A DNA stretch of 64,000 bases from Streptomyces malaysiensis subsp. samsunensis. GTDB taxonomy: Bacteria > Actinomycetota > Actinomycetes > Streptomycetales > Streptomycetaceae. A program made the position numbers and the translations under genes. The stretch covers positions 60,616 to 124,615 of the forward strand of contig NZ_JANIIC010000027.1 of assembly GCF_024519315.1 (NCBI RefSeq). Reading direction: 5' to 3'. Shown one piece after another: positions 41,888-50,705 of this stretch (its first letter is position 1; each line of letters opens with the position of its first letter). The notes under the pieces were generated by a model, which saw only the letters and a program-made list of their open reading frames with translations, did not search any database and was not told the origin of the DNA.

Positions 41888-42210
41888 ACTTCTACATTTT
41901 CACACGAAGGGACACAGGTCACTCCCACGAAGATCCAGCAAACGACCCTGGCGATCATGGAATCCTCCAAGGAGGTACGGAAGCTCCGGGCCGGGCCGTG
42001 ACCTGCCTTGTACGAAACGTTACCCGAGCGTTTGTCCGGCCAGCGAGCCGAGAGCTGCCCCGTCGCGTGCTCGCCCATCCGCTGACGGTCGCTCCGGCGG
42101 CCCGCCCACCGTTAACCCGGCGCCAACCGCCGGTGAACTCCGTACAACCAGCTCCGCCCTTCGACGGTCACACCAGATGACCCGCACCCGTCGACCGAGT
42201 GGGAGCCTTT
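41888..42210. other. Intergenic region between guaB1 and the FG-GAP gene
   Basis: 323 bp without a gene. It holds promoters in both directions. Visible elements are a small CCTCC/GGAGG dyad near 41970 and AAACG...CGTTT near 42015. I see no riboswitch. Confidence 0.5.
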
Positions 42211-43680
42211 GTGCCACGCAGTAGCCGCATCCTGACGTACGCCATCGCAGCCGGCGCCGTGGCCACCGCCGGGTTCGTGTTCCCGTCCGGCGCCACCGCC
42301 GCCGCACCCCGTACCGTCATGAGCGACTTCAACGGCGACGGCTACGCGGACCTCGCCGTCGGCGTCCCGGACGGGACCGTCGGCGGCCAGGCCAGGGCCG
42401 GATACGTGAACATCGTGCGGGGCGGCCCGAAGGGCGTCGGCGCCTACGGAAGCATCCGTGTCACCCAGGCCACTCCCGAGGTTCCCGGCACCCCGGAGGC
42501 GGGCGACCGCTTCGGCGCGTCCGTGGCCCTGGTGGACCTCAACGGCGACGGCATCGCGGAACTGCTCGCCGGTGTCCCCGGCGAGGACGTCACCGGCCGC
42601 GGTACGGACGCGGGCATGGTCATCGCCATAGGCGGCTCGACGGACGGGCCGGGACCGGGGGCGACGGTCCTGACCGGGCCGGCGCCATCGGCCGCGTACG
42701 GCACATCGGTCGCGGCCGCCGAGCTGACCGGCGGCGACGACCAGGAGATCGTGATCGGCGGCACGGACAAGGTCGTCGCCCGTGTCATCCAGGGTGAGGA
42801 CAGCGTGATCACCACGGTCGTCGCCGCTCCCATGGGCGGCCGCGCCCCCGTCCTGGCCACCGGCGACTTCGACGGCGACGGCACGGCGGACCTGGCCGTG
42901 GCGTACTGGACCGCGGGCAACCCCAACACGCAGTCACATGTGCGCCTGTGGAAGTGGGACGCCGACCGGTCCGAGATGGCCAACTTCTGGAACACGGACA
43001 ACGCCGGCGTGACCGCCCTGGCCGTCGGCGACTTCGACGGCGACGGCCACGACGACCTGGCGCTCGGCGAGTGCCGTGAGATCGCCGACGAGAACATCGA
43101 CGACCCGTGCGGCCCCGAAGAACTCGCCAAGGGCGGCGGCGTCCACCTCCACTACGGAAGCCCCGCGAGCGGCTCGTTCGGCAGCCGCACCCAGACCCTC
43201 AACCAGGACACGGCGGGCGTCCCGGGCGTGGCCGAGGACGGCGACCGCTTCGGCGCCGCCCTCGCGGTCGCCGACGTCAACCGCGACGGCCGCGACGACC
43301 TGATCGTGGGCGCTCCTGGTGAGGCCATCGGAAGCAAAGCGGGAGCGGGCGCCGCCTGGCTGCTCTCCGGCAGCGCTCAGGGCCTGCTCGACGCGGGCGG
43401 CGCCGCCACATCCGTCTCCTGGAACCAGGACACGCCCGGTGTCCCGGGCGTCGCCGAGCCGGGCGACACCTTCGGCGCGGCGGTCGCCTCGGGCGACGGC
43501 AACGCCGACGGTGTACCGGATGTCACGGTCGGATCCCCTGGCGAGAACGGTTCCCTGGGCGCCGCATGGCTCTTCCGCGGCGGCTCGGCCGACGGCTCGA
43601 CGGCCTTCTCGCCCCGCACGCTCGGCCTTCCGTACCTGTCCACGGCTCAGAAGTACGGCAAGCCGCTGAGCAGCCACTGA
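42211..43680 (+). CDS. Exported FG-GAP (integrin-alpha-like propeller) protein
   Basis: 489 residues. The signal peptide covers residues 1-33 (LTYAIAAGAVATAGFVFPSG). At least six FG-GAP blades follow, each with a calcium loop such as DFNGDGYADLAVG, DLNGDGIAELLAG, DFDGDGTADLAVA and DVNRDGRDDLIVG. It is probably a secreted beta-propeller that binds ligands or a partner. GTG 42211 has GGAG 6 nt upstream; GTG 42199 is less likely. Confidence 0.9.
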   Translation: MPRSSRILTYAIAAGAVATAGFVFPSGATAAAPRTVMSDFNGDGYADLAVGVPDGTVGGQARAGYVNIVRGGPKGVGAYGSIRVTQATPEVPGTPEAGDRFGASVALVDLNGDGIAELLAGVPGEDVTGRGTDAGMVIAIGGSTDGPGPGATVLTGPAPSAAYGTSVAAAELTGGDDQEIVIGGTDKVVARVIQGEDSVITTVVAAPMGGRAPVLATGDFDGDGTADLAVAYWTAGNPNTQSHVRLWKWDADRSEMANFWNTDNAGVTALAVGDFDGDGHDDLALGECREIADENIDDPCGPEELAKGGGVHLHYGSPASGSFGSRTQTLNQDTAGVPGVAEDGDRFGAALAVADVNRDGRDDLIVGAPGEAIGSKAGAGAAWLLSGSAQGLLDAGGAATSVSWNQDTPGVPGVAEPGDTFGAAVASGDGNADGVPDVTVGSPGENGSLGAAWLFRGGSADGSTAFSPRTLGLPYLSTAQKYGKPLSSH

Positions 43681-43835
43681 GTCCGACCTGCGGTCGTCGT
43701 ACCCACCCCCACAGCACCGGTTCACCCGCCGGGCGACGGGCCGACACCTCGGACGTCAACGGAATCGGCCAACTCGTCAGCCCGAGACACCACTGCGCAC
43801 CTCGGCATGCCCGACGTGCTCAAGCCCCGGTGCGC

Positions 43836-45038
43836 TCACCCCGCCCGCCGGGCCCGCTCCTGTCGGTATGCCTCCGCCCGGGCGAGGTAATCCCGGTGCT
43901 CCTGCTCGGGGTCCGGCGGCAGGTCCGGCTCGTCGGTGGTGGCGAAGAACCGCACCAGGGCCTCGTTCGAGCTCACGGCCAGCTCTCCGGAGCGGGCGAA
44001 CATGCCCGACTCGTACTGGGCGACCGCCTCGTCGAGGCCGGCCGCCCGGCTGACGGCGTGCGCGAGTTCCGCGCCGTCCAGCATCGCGAGGTTGGCGCCG
44101 TGACCGCCGAAGGGCGCCATCAGGTGGGCCGCGTCGCCTATCAGCGTGACCCCGGGGACGTGCTCCCACGTGAGCGGGGCGGGCAGCGCCCAGAAGGACC
44201 GCGGCACGTAGTCGCCGTCGTTGCGGACGATCAGCGCGCGCATGGCCGCCGACCAGTGGCCGAACTCCCGCGCCAGGTGGGAGCGGATGCTCTCCCGGTC
44301 GGTGAGGTCCACACCGGCCCCGACGTGCCAGTCCGGTGCGGCGCGGAACGCGATGTAGCCGCGGACCACACCGTCGCCGTTGCGTTGCAGGATCACCGCG
44401 CGGCCGTCGTTGTCGTTGGAGAACATGTGGCCGTCGCCGACGATCCCGGCGACCTCGGGGTGGCGGGAGTCGACCTCGTCGAACCGGGCGTCCAGGAAGC
44501 AGACCCCCAGGTGCTGTGGGGCGGCGTCGCTGACCAGGGGGCGGACCTTGGACCACGCCCCGTCGGCGCCGATCACCAGGTCGGCCTCCACGGTGGTGCC
44601 GCCCTCGAACTCCAGGCGGTGCCCGCCACGGCCGAGCGGGGTCACGCGGACGAGCCGGTGGCCCCAGCGCACGGTGCCGGGCCGCAGGTGGTCGAAGAGC
44701 AGGCGGCGCAGCCGGCCGCGGTCGATCTCCGGCGCGGCCTCGTCGCCGGGGCCCGGGGTGAACTCCGCCAGGACCGTGCCGTGGTGGTCGCGGCGGGCCT
44801 TGGCCTGCCCCTCCGGCCGGGCCTGCGCCATGAAGGCGTCGAGCAGCCCGGCGTCCGCGAGGGCGATCTGTCCGGAGTCGGCGTGCAGGTCGAGCGTGCC
44901 GCCGGGGTCGCGGGAGTCCACGGCGTCGTCGGCGTCGTACACGGTGACCCCGATGCCGTTCCCTTGCAGGACGCGGGCGCAGGTCAGGCCGGCGGGCCCG
45001 GCGCCGACCACGCAGATCCGGGGGGTGCTGTTCGTCAT
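43836..45038 (-). CDS. TetX-like FAD-dependent monooxygenase
   Basis: 400 residues of the group A flavin hydroxylase fold. ICVVGAGPAGLTCARVLQGN at 8-27 is the FAD GxGxxG region. DLVIGADGAWSKVR is the second FAD motif, and GVTLIGDAAHLMAPFGGHGA the third. Sequence layout is close to the tetracycline-modifying TetX family, though many such Streptomyces enzymes act on other aromatic compounds. The divergent TetR gene suggests induction by a small molecule. Confidence 0.88.
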   Translation of the reverse strand: MTNSTPRICVVGAGPAGLTCARVLQGNGIGVTVYDADDAVDSRDPGGTLDLHADSGQIALADAGLLDAFMAQARPEGQAKARRDHHGTVLAEFTPGPGDEAAPEIDRGRLRRLLFDHLRPGTVRWGHRLVRVTPLGRGGHRLEFEGGTTVEADLVIGADGAWSKVRPLVSDAAPQHLGVCFLDARFDEVDSRHPEVAGIVGDGHMFSNDNDGRAVILQRNGDGVVRGYIAFRAAPDWHVGAGVDLTDRESIRSHLAREFGHWSAAMRALIVRNDGDYVPRSFWALPAPLTWEHVPGVTLIGDAAHLMAPFGGHGANLAMLDGAELAHAVSRAAGLDEAVAQYESGMFARSGELAVSSNEALVRFFATTDEPDLPPDPEQEHRDYLARAEAYRQERARRAG

Positions 45039-45097
45039 GGGGACCTTCCTTTCGGGGGCGCGGATCGCGAACGGGTCGCGACAGCACCCGTCTAGGT

Positions 45098-45120
45098 GTA
45101 ACCGCTAAAAAAGCGTAACA
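45098..45120. promoter_or_regulatory. Imperfect A-tract-centred dyad between TetX-like and TetR genes
   Basis: TGTAACCGC at 45098-45106 and GCGTAACA at 45113-45120 are imperfect inverted copies around TAAAAAA. It lies between the divergent genes and is a likely TetR operator. Confidence 0.4.
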
Positions 45121-45164
45121 GCTCAACTTTCTGATTCGATCCATGAACGCGGTAAGGTGACCGG

Positions 45165-45749
45165 GTGACCGAGATGGGGCGCCGAGAGCGTAAGAAGGCA
45201 GCCACCCGCCAGGCCCTCGCGGACGCGGCACTGCGGCTGTTCACCGAGCGGGGCTACGACGAGGTCGGGGTGCGCGAGATCGCCGACGCGGCCGACGTGT
45301 CGGCGACGACGCTCTTCAAGCACTTCCCCGACGGCAAGGAGGCGCTGGTCTTCGACCAGGACGTGGACCGCGAGGCGGCCCTGGTCGCAGCGGTCCGCGA
45401 GCGCCCCACAGGCCAGTCCGTCCCGCAGGCCCTGCACCGGATGCTGCTGGGTGAACACTCCCGGCGGGTCCACGCCGACCCCCGGTTCGACGACTTCCTG
45501 CGCCTGATCGACACCACCCCGGCGCTGCGTGAGTACGCCCGCCGGATGTGGCTGCGGCACGAGTACGCCCTGGCCGCGGCGATCGCCGACGACGCCGGAC
45601 TGCCCGCCGACGACCCGGGCTGCCGGGCGCTGGCCCACTTCGCCCTGGAGGCGCCCGTTCTCGTCCGCGGGTCCCGCGACCCCGACACCGCCCTCGACCG
45701 GGTCTTCGACCTGCTCGGCAACGGCTGGACCGGCACCCGAGCAGACTGA
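45165..45749 (+). CDS. TetR-family regulator
   Basis: 194 residues. The N-terminal helix-turn-helix (about 8-55; VREIADAADVSATTLFKHF) is followed by a helical ligand-binding domain with the TetR_C_7-like features LRLIDTTPALREYARRMWLR. GTG 45165 starts the protein. It probably represses the divergent TetX-like monooxygenase through the operator-like dyad at 45098. Confidence 0.9.
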   Translation: MTEMGRRERKKAATRQALADAALRLFTERGYDEVGVREIADAADVSATTLFKHFPDGKEALVFDQDVDREAALVAAVRERPTGQSVPQALHRMLLGEHSRRVHADPRFDDFLRLIDTTPALREYARRMWLRHEYALAAAIADDAGLPADDPGCRALAHFALEAPVLVRGSRDPDTALDRVFDLLGNGWTGTRAD

Positions 45750-45840
45750 CCCTGCGTCAGCGCCCGGGTGCCACACCGGCACCGCAGGACGTGCGGCCCC
45801 CCATCCGCCTCTATCCGCGGTTGAACGCGGCGGCAAGCCG

Positions 45841-45858
45841 GACCGGCCCGAGCCGGTC
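45841..45858. terminator. GACCGGC-CCGA-GCCGGTC hairpin
   Basis: Perfect 7-bp stem 92 bp after the TetR gene and 17 bp before the arsR promoter. Likely terminator. Confidence 0.55.
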
Positions 45859-45874
45859 GTTGACCAGGCAGCCG

Positions 45875-45902
45875 TTGACGCATGCCGATATAGGCATATG
45901 AT
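45875..45902 (+). promoter_or_regulatory. arsR promoter with operator in spacer; leaderless start
   Basis: TTGACG at 45875-45880 and TATGAT at 45897-45902 are 16 bp apart. The spacer holds the dyad ATGCC-GATATA-GGCAT (45882-45897). The ATG at 45909 is 6 nt after the -10, so the transcript should start at the start codon. Confidence 0.7.
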
Positions 45903-45908
45903 GAGGCC

Positions 45909-46271
45909 ATGGCACGAGCGGCGACGACCTCGGACGCGTTCAACGCGATAGCCGAACCGCAGCGGCGGGAGATCCTGGTCCTGCTGCGGGGCGGCGAGCG
46001 GCCCGTTACCGAGCTGGCACGGGATCTGGGGATGAGCCAGCCGCAGGCGTCCAAGCACCTGCGGGTGCTCCGGGAGGTCGGACTGGTGCGGGCCCGCGGA
46101 GCGGGCAAGCAGCGGCTGTACGGCCTGGACGCCCGCGGGCTGCGGCCGGTCCACGAGTGGCTGGGCGGCTTCGAGCGGTTCTGGAGCGGCAGCTTCGACC
46201 GGCTGGACGAGTACGTGCAGGACCTGAAACAGGCAAGGCAGGAGGAACCACCCGATGACGACGACCAGTAG
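45909..46271 (+). CDS. ArsR-family regulator
   Basis: 120 residues. A winged helix at about 8-90 with TELARDLGMSQPQASKHLRV (turn and recognition helix) and wing VRARGAGKQRLYGL. No ArsR metal-binding cysteines are seen, so it is a non-metal ArsR of the type that pairs with SRPBCC proteins. It starts at a predicted leaderless ATG. Its stop lies 17 nt inside the next gene, indicating coupling. Confidence 0.9.
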   Translation: MARAATTSDAFNAIAEPQRREILVLLRGGERPVTELARDLGMSQPQASKHLRVLREVGLVRARGAGKQRLYGLDARGLRPVHEWLGGFERFWSGSFDRLDEYVQDLKQARQEEPPDDDDQ

Positions 46272-46791
46272 CGGCGATGAGCCCGAACACCCGACCGCGG
46301 ACCGCGAGATCGTGATCTCCCGGACCATCAGCGCCCCACGAGAGCTGGTGTTCGAGGCGTATACGCAGGTCCGGCACCTGTCGCGGTGGTGGGGACCGGA
46401 GGGGTTCTCCACCACCACGCGGTCCTTCGAGTTCCGTGTCGGCGGGATTTGGGACTTCGTGATGCACGGGCCGGACGGGACCGACTACCAGGAGTGGATC
46501 ACCTGGCGGGAGATCGTCCCGCCGGAGCGGATCGCGCTGCTGCACGGCGAGTCCCGCGACGACCCCAACGCCTTCGAGTCGGTCCTGGCCTTCGAGCCGG
46601 TCGGCGACGAGACCCGGATCGTGATGCGCACGGTGTTCCCCACCAAGGAACTCCGCGACGAGGCGGTGGAGAAGTACCACGCGATCGAGGGCGGCGAGCA
46701 GACCCTGGGCAACCTGGCAGCCTATGTCGCCGAACTCACCCGGAACGACACCGGCCGGAACGAGACCACCCCGAACGGAGCGGAGAGCTGA
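46255..46791 (+). CDS. SRPBCC (AHSA1/Hsp90-activator-like) domain protein
   Basis: 178 residues with DREIVISRTISAPRELVFEA, WWGPEGFSTTTRSFEFRVGG and MHGPDGTDYQEW, typical of AHSA1/START-like ligand-binding folds. The family binds hydrophobic ligands; the ligand is unknown. ATG 46255 overlaps the ArsR stop and its own TGA overlaps the next ATG by 1 nt. Confidence 0.88.
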   Translation: MTTTSSGDEPEHPTADREIVISRTISAPRELVFEAYTQVRHLSRWWGPEGFSTTTRSFEFRVGGIWDFVMHGPDGTDYQEWITWREIVPPERIALLHGESRDDPNAFESVLAFEPVGDETRIVMRTVFPTKELRDEAVEKYHAIEGGEQTLGNLAAYVAELTRNDTGRNETTPNGAES

Positions 46792-47456
46792 TGGCCGGGA
46801 AGGTGTTCTTCAGCGTGACGATGTCGCTCGACGGCTTCATGGCACCCGAGGCCGTGCCGCCCGAGGACGCCTTCTCGCCCGAGAAGCAGGACGACCCGGA
46901 CGTCAGGCGCTGGATGTCGAAGTGGGCGGAACTCCAAGCGTGGGCGTTCCCGCAGCGGTGGTTCCGGGAGAACCTCAAGCTCGGCGAGGGCGGCGAGGAA
47001 GGCATCGACAACGACATCGCCCGGGAGACGTACGAGCGCACCGGCGCGAGCATCATGGGCAAGCGGATGTTCGACCTCGGCGAGCCGACATGGCCGGAGG
47101 AGGCGCCGTTCCACACCCCGGTCTTCGTCGTGACCCATGAGAAGCGTGACCCGTGGGAGCGGCCGGGCGGCACGACCTTCCATTTCGTCAACGACGGCAT
47201 CGAGAGCGCGCTCGACCAGGCCCGCGAGGCCGCCGGCGACCGCGACGTCCGCATCGCCGGCGGCGGCGAGACGATCCAGGAGTACCTGGACACCGGCCTG
47301 GTCGACGAGTTCTCGGTCACGCTCGCGCCCGTGCTGTTCGGCACCGGCATCCGCCTGTTCGACCGCGTGGACCCGGCCCGCCTCGCCCTCGACCAGACCC
47401 GCAGCGAGGCGTCATCCCGGGTGACCCACCTGACCTACACCGTCGGAAAGCGGTAG
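46791..47456 (+). CDS. RibD_C/DHFR-family reductase
   Basis: 221 residues. It starts KVFFSVTMSLDGFMAPEA, has IMGKRMFDLG, and ends with GGGETIQEYLDTGLVDEFSV and PVLFGTGIRLFD. These mark the dihydrofolate-reductase-like RibD_C family common in actinobacteria. It binds NADPH in this fold; the substrate is unknown. Third gene of the arsR-SRPBCC operon, with a TGATG junction at its start. Confidence 0.88.
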   Translation: MAGKVFFSVTMSLDGFMAPEAVPPEDAFSPEKQDDPDVRRWMSKWAELQAWAFPQRWFRENLKLGEGGEEGIDNDIARETYERTGASIMGKRMFDLGEPTWPEEAPFHTPVFVVTHEKRDPWERPGGTTFHFVNDGIESALDQAREAAGDRDVRIAGGGETIQEYLDTGLVDEFSVTLAPVLFGTGIRLFDRVDPARLALDQTRSEASSRVTHLTYTVGKR

Positions 47457-47736
47457 CCGACGCACCACACCGGCCGGCGCCCGCGCCCACCCCGCGGCCC
47501 CGGTCGCGCGCGGAGGATGGCTTCCCTCACCGCCGTCGTGTGCGCCACGCGATAACGAACGGTGGACCTGACCAGGGCCCGTGCCTCCGGCCCCGCAGGG
47601 CCCGTCAGTCGCCCCTGGCCAGGGACGATCCCGCGCCCCGACCGGCAGGGGATTCCGGAGCGCCCCAAGGAGTTCATGGCCCGCCCCGGGGACCTCGCGG
47701 CCCACCCCGAGGGCCTTACGCCCAGTTCCGGGGACC

Positions 47737-48774
47737 TTACGGACCGTCCGGGTCCGCGCGGTCGAGGGCGGGGTGGGCGGCGGGGGTGGTCTCGGCGAGC
47801 AGGTAGTCCGCGGCGGCGGTGTCCGTCACCAGGCTGGTGACCAGGCCGGACCTCAGCACCGCCCCGATCGCCTCGGCCTTACGGCGGCCACCGGCGATGG
47901 CCACCACCTCGGGGATCCGGCGCAGCCGGTCGGCCTCCACGGTGATGCAGCGCTCGCCCAGGTCGCGGCCGATGCGGCGGCCCTCGGCGTCGAAGAGGTG
48001 GGCCGACATCTCGGCGGCGGCGCCCAGGCTCTCGTAGTGGGCCCGCTCCTCCGCGGTCAGCATGTCGTAGACCGTGGAGATCCCGGCCTCCCAGGAGCCG
48101 ATGGAGACGCAGGCCACGGTGACCTTGTCGAAGTACTCGAAGGCGCGGGCGATACCGGTCTGACCGCGCAGGGCGTCCGCGGTGGCCGTGTCCGGCAGCA
48201 GCATCGGCGCGTAGATGGGATGCGCCTCACCGCCCGAGACGGCGGCCGCGCGGCGCACCGCCTCGACCGAGCCGCGCTCCGCCGTGCCCGCGTCGTACAC
48301 GCCCGTGAGCTGGACGACGGTGCACGGGGGCAGCCGGTGCAGCGCGGCCGCCATGTGGATCGTGGACCGTCCCCAGGCCAGCCCCAGCACATCCCCCTCG
48401 GTCACCAGCTCGCCCAGCAGATCCGCGGCGACCTCGCCGAGGTTCTCCGGGTCCGGGGTGTCCGCCTCGGCGTCGGCCGGGGACTCCACGACGACCGCGT
48501 GGCGCAGCCCGTAGCGGGCGCGCAGCGCGTCGGAGCGCTCCGCGTCGAGCTCGGCGGGAACCCGGATCTCGATGCGCACCAGATCGCGCTCGAGCGCCGT
48601 CTCCAGCACCCGCGCGACCTTGAAGCGGCTGACGCCGAACTCCTCGGCGATCTGGATCTTGGACTTGCCCTCAAGGTAGAAGCGGCGCGCCATGGCCGCC
48701 GCCTGCACCAGTTCGGCGGGTCCCATCCGCGTGGCTGAACGGCCCGTCGACACCGCGGTCTCCTCACTATTCAT
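47737..48774 (-). CDS. SorC/DeoR-type sugar-binding regulator
   Basis: 345 residues. A helix-turn-helix at about 22-65 (KSKIQIAEEFGVSRFKVARV) is followed by a sugar-phosphate-binding domain (about 85-335) with LGLAWGRSTIHMAAALHRLP and VVQLTGVYDAG. Effectors in this family are pentose or ketose phosphates. It follows rpe on the same strand with a 63-bp gap, which suggests a pentose-phosphate signal. Confidence 0.9.
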   Translation of the reverse strand: MNSEETAVSTGRSATRMGPAELVQAAAMARRFYLEGKSKIQIAEEFGVSRFKVARVLETALERDLVRIEIRVPAELDAERSDALRARYGLRHAVVVESPADAEADTPDPENLGEVAADLLGELVTEGDVLGLAWGRSTIHMAAALHRLPPCTVVQLTGVYDAGTAERGSVEAVRRAAAVSGGEAHPIYAPMLLPDTATADALRGQTGIARAFEYFDKVTVACVSIGSWEAGISTVYDMLTAEERAHYESLGAAAEMSAHLFDAEGRRIGRDLGERCITVEADRLRRIPEVVAIAGGRRKAEAIGAVLRSGLVTSLVTDTAAADYLLAETTPAAHPALDRADPDGP

Positions 48775-48837
48775 GGTCCGGACTCACCGTTCATCCTGTC
48801 AGAAACGGCGGAGTTGGTTTGGCCTTCACCCTTGAGT

Positions 48838-49536
48838 TCACCGACCGGTAGCGGTCTGGTCTGATGTTCCGGGGGCGCCGGTCGCCTTCTCCGCGAGACG
48901 GCGCAGCTCCCGTACGGCCTTGGCCGGGTCCTCGGCGCCGTAGACGGCCGAGCCCGCCACGAACACATCGGCGCCCGCCTCGGCGCACCGCTCGATGGTG
49001 TCGGCCGAGACCCCGCCGTCCACCTGGAGCCACAGCTCCAGACCGTGCTTCTCGATGAGCTGCCGGGTGCGGCGGATCTTCGGCAGCATGATGTCCAGGA
49101 ACGCCTGGCCGCCGAAGCCGGGCTCCACGGTCATCACCAGCAGCATGTCCAGCTCGGGCAGCAGATCCTCGTACGGCTCGATGGGCGTGGCCGGCTTGAG
49201 CGCCATCGAGGCCCGTGCGCCCTTGGCCCGGATCTCGCGCGCCAGCCGCACCGGCGCGGCCGCGGCCTCCACATGGAAGGTGACGGAACCGGCGCCCGCC
49301 TCGATGTACTGCGGCGCCCAGCGGTCCGGGTCCTCGATCATGAGATGGCAGTCCAGCGGCGTCTCCGTGGCCCTGCCCAGCGACTCGACCACCGGAACAC
49401 CGAGGGTGAGGTTGGGGACGAAGTGGTTGTCCATGACGTCGACGTGGAGCCAGTCGGCGCCTTCGACCGCCTTCGCCTCATCCGCCAGGCGGGAGAAGTC
49501 GGCGGACAGGATACTCGGATTGATCTGGAGGGCCAT
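48838..49536 (-). CDS. rpe: Ribulose-phosphate 3-epimerase
   Basis: 232 residues. INPSILSADFSRLADE, the metal motif WLHVDVMDNHFVPNLT and VEPGFGGQAF are all present. It interconverts ribulose 5-phosphate and xylulose 5-phosphate. ATG 49536 is fixed by the conserved N-terminus. The divergent hydrolase gene begins 150 bp upstream. Confidence 0.96.
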   Translation of the reverse strand: MALQINPSILSADFSRLADEAKAVEGADWLHVDVMDNHFVPNLTLGVPVVESLGRATETPLDCHLMIEDPDRWAPQYIEAGAGSVTFHVEAAAAPVRLAREIRAKGARASMALKPATPIEPYEDLLPELDMLLVMTVEPGFGGQAFLDIMLPKIRRTRQLIEKHGLELWLQVDGGVSADTIERCAEAGADVFVAGSAVYGAEDPAKAVRELRRLAEKATGAPGTSDQTATGR

Positions 49537-49686
49537 GGCTCCAAGCCTCCCACGCTCGGTGCCGGTCCATGGAGCCGGGATCATGACGGAGGCCACGGAC
49601 CGCCGTGATCACCGAATCCCCCTCCGATCGACGGACGCCGGGGGAGACGAGATCATGAGAATGGTCGAGCACACAGGCAACCCACC

Positions 49687-50622
49687 ATGACGAGAGATCG
49701 AATACCCCGGCTCCCCCGCCGCACCGCGGTGTGCGCGGCGCTCACGGCGGCCGTCGTCGTCACGCCGGTCGCCGTGGCCGGGCCCGCCTCCGCCGCGGCC
49801 GCGGCACCGCGGCCGGTCTGCGTCTCGCATCAGGCCGGGCTGGCCGACAAGCTGTCCAAGGACATCGTCGGCGCGCTGCGGGGCCGGTCCGGCACCGACG
49901 CGATCAGCCTTCGCGACGACGCCACCCACACCCGCTGCACCCTGCGCGCGAACCAGAGGTTCGACTCCGCGAGCGTGGTGAAGGTGACGGTCCTGAGCAC
50001 GCTGCTGTGGGATGCGCAGCGCCATCACCGGGCACTGACCAAGCGCGAGAAGACCCTTGCCACGGCCATGATCACCAAGTCGGACAACGCCTCGACCAGC
50101 AAGCTCTGGAAGCAGCTCAAACCCTCCCGGGTCAAGGCGTTCCTGCGGGCGGCGGGGATGGATGCCACCGTGCCCGGCAAGAACGGCTACTGGGGCCTCA
50201 CCCAGATCACCGCGAACGACCAGGAGCGGCTCCTGGACCTGATCACCCACCCCAACACGGTGCTGACCGACGCCTCCCGCTCCTGCGTCCTCACGTTGAT
50301 GGGCAAGGTCATCCGCGAACAGCGCTGGGGCACTCCGGCCGGTGCCCCGCGCAGTGTGCAGATCCATGTGAAGAACGGCTGGCTGGAGCGGTCCACACAC
50401 GGCTGGCGGGTGCACAGCATCGGCGCCTTCACCGGCGCCGGCCACGACTACACGCTCACCGTGCTCACCCAGGACAACCGCACCATGAAGGCGGGCGTGG
50501 CCACCATCGAGGCGGTGGCGCGCGCGGTGCACAGGGACCTCGACCCCACCGCCCTCGCCGATACGCTCTACACCCCGACCGACCGGCCCCAGGAAGCGCT
50601 TCCGGCGATCCCGAAGGAATGA
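49687..50622 (+). CDS. Exported beta-lactamase-like serine hydrolase
   Basis: 311 residues with a signal peptide (about 1-38; TAAVVVTPVAVAGPASAAAA). The class A beta-lactamase/transpeptidase motifs are S96-V-V-K99, S132-D-N134 and K229-N-G231. The Omega-loop glutamate motif typical of true beta-lactamases is not obvious, so a D,D-peptidase-like or unknown hydrolase role is possible. It stands alone between rpe and the methyltransferase gene. Confidence 0.85.
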   Translation: MTRDRIPRLPRRTAVCAALTAAVVVTPVAVAGPASAAAAAPRPVCVSHQAGLADKLSKDIVGALRGRSGTDAISLRDDATHTRCTLRANQRFDSASVVKVTVLSTLLWDAQRHHRALTKREKTLATAMITKSDNASTSKLWKQLKPSRVKAFLRAAGMDATVPGKNGYWGLTQITANDQERLLDLITHPNTVLTDASRSCVLTLMGKVIREQRWGTPAGAPRSVQIHVKNGWLERSTHGWRVHSIGAFTGAGHDYTLTVLTQDNRTMKAGVATIEAVARAVHRDLDPTALADTLYTPTDRPQEALPAIPKE

Positions 50623-50705
50623 GACGACCGGTCGCGGACGGGGCGGGCGGCGATTGGCGGGACGGCCGGTCGTGGACAGGGCGGTCGGTCGTGGACGGGC
50701 AGCCG

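Noticed and set aside
43681..43835. Terminator-like structure after the FG-GAP gene
   Set aside because: Only weak partial dyads; not strong enough to list.
47562..47840. Possible small gene with AAGGAG near 47670
   Set aside because: Proline- and glycine-rich, with no homologous features, and running antisense into the SorC gene.
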